From positions 1 through 5,891 of the forward strand of contig DQSX01000116.1 of assembly GCA_015663065.1 (NCBI GenBank): a stretch of 5,891 bases of DNA, read 5' to 3'. Below are positions 5,661-5,891 of this stretch, piece by piece. A program made the translations under genes and the position numbers. This DNA comes from Sulfurovum sp. (lineage in GTDB: Bacteria; Campylobacterota; Campylobacteria; Campylobacterales; Sulfurovaceae). Below the pieces are notes generated by a model. It was not told the DNA's origin and did not search any database. It saw nothing but the letters and a program-made list of their open reading frames with translations. Every line of letters begins with the position of its first letter. Within the stretch, counting starts at the first letter, position 1.

Positions 5661-5666
5661 TCCACA

Positions 5667-5671
5667 AAGGA
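5667..5671 (+). promoter_or_regulatory. Ribosome binding site of the methyltransferase gene
   Basis: AAGGA stands nine bases before ATG 5681. It favours this start over the in-frame ATG at 5690. The ATG at 5671 is in another frame that stops after five codons. Confidence 0.6.
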
Positions 5672-5680
5672 TGCACCACT

Positions 5681-5891
5681 ATGTCTAAAATGCTAAATCT
5701 TACACTAAAACCTGCTTTTGTTAAAACCTATAAGAGTGGATACCCGCTCATTTCTTCCGAAGCTGTGGCTGAATGGGGCAAAGTAAAAGAGGAAGGTACG
5801 GTTCTGAATTTATTGGACAGTAGAGGAACATTTATAGCCAGAGGATATTACGGAAAGCAGAATAAAGGCTTTGGCTGGGTACTTACTGCTA
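5681..5891 (+). CDS. RlmI-type class I SAM-dependent rRNA methyltransferase, N-terminal part (runs off the window)
   Basis: Seventy codons of an open frame that continues beyond the right edge. The visible part matches the N-terminal PUA domain of RlmI/YccW-type 23S rRNA cytosine-5 methyltransferases. It has a run of basic residues with GYPLIS (20-25; GHPWVF in many relatives), then EGTVLNLLDSRGTFIARGYYG (written as 38-58), which resembles the G-x-x-V-x-V-x-D-x-x-G-x-x-x-A-x-G-x-Y pattern of the domain. The PUA domain binds RNA; the Rossmann-fold methyltransferase domain with the SAM site and the catalytic cysteine would lie downstream and is not seen here. GYPL instead of the usual GHPW is a small divergence. 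The gene is divergent from the MOSC operon and has a good TATAAT and ribosome binding site. The family is likely; the exact target base is not supported by the part seen. Confidence 0.75.
   Translation, partial: MSKMLNLTLKPAFVKTYKSGYPLISSEAVAEWGKVKEEGTVLNLLDSRGTFIARGYYGKQNKGFGWVLTA

Noticed and set aside
5671..5688. ATG at 5671 as start of the methyltransferase gene
   Set aside because: It is out of frame and stops after five codons; its first base is the last base of the Shine-Dalgarno sequence for ATG 5681.
1..5891. CRISPR array, insertion sequence, tRNA, riboswitch or toxin-antitoxin pair
   Set aside because: I looked for direct repeats with regular spacing, transposase motifs, cloverleaf-like segments and long structured leaders and saw none. 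The two small genes behind mogA do not resemble a known toxin-antitoxin pair, and intergenic gaps are all shorter than 90 bases.

Overview
The window looks like an ordinary chromosomal stretch of a moderately AT-rich bacterium. The gene types, the SulP transporter and the promoter style (AT-rich extended -10 elements such as GGTATAATTCC, no clear -35 boxes) best suggest a sulfur-oxidising Campylobacterota member, such as a Sulfurovum or Sulfurimonas relative. This assignment is an inference from protein flavour and base composition; there is no rRNA or other decisive marker here.

Layout. The left part reads rightward: an HI0933/YhiN-family flavoprotein (36-1280), then, behind its own promoter-like element, a SulP-family anion transporter with a C-terminal STAS domain that starts at TTG (1366-2949). 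A hairpin and T-tract follow the SulP stop (2961-2989). Beyond it lies what seems to be only the C-terminal half of a rhodanese-like protein; its reading frame can reach a start codon only by running back into the end of the SulP gene (2906-3289). This is probably a decaying or truncated gene.

The middle and right part is a leftward cluster, in transcription order: MOSC-domain protein (5620-5141), short-chain dehydrogenase (5144-4329), MogA molybdopterin adenylyltransferase (4263-3730), a 69-residue helical protein (3703-3494) and a 71-residue membrane protein (3497-3282). Two junctions are ATGA stop/start overlaps. A 65-bp gap before mogA carries a TATAAT element, so the cluster probably contains two transcription units. 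The last gene collides tail to tail with the rhodanese remnant, with 8 bp of overlap.

At the right edge a divergent gene starts (5681 onward), the PUA-domain N-terminus of an RlmI-type rRNA methyltransferase. It shares a 60-bp promoter region with the MOSC gene.

The common theme of the leftward cluster is molybdenum cofactor: MogA prepares molybdopterin for metal insertion, and MOSC domains belong to a superfamily that handles sulfurated Moco or related chemistry. I see no CRISPR array, insertion sequence, tRNA, rRNA or phage gene, and no convincing new multi-gene system. The most notable points are the truncated rhodanese, the palindrome at its boundary, the possible leaderless MOSC message, and the uncharacterised two-gene tail behind mogA.
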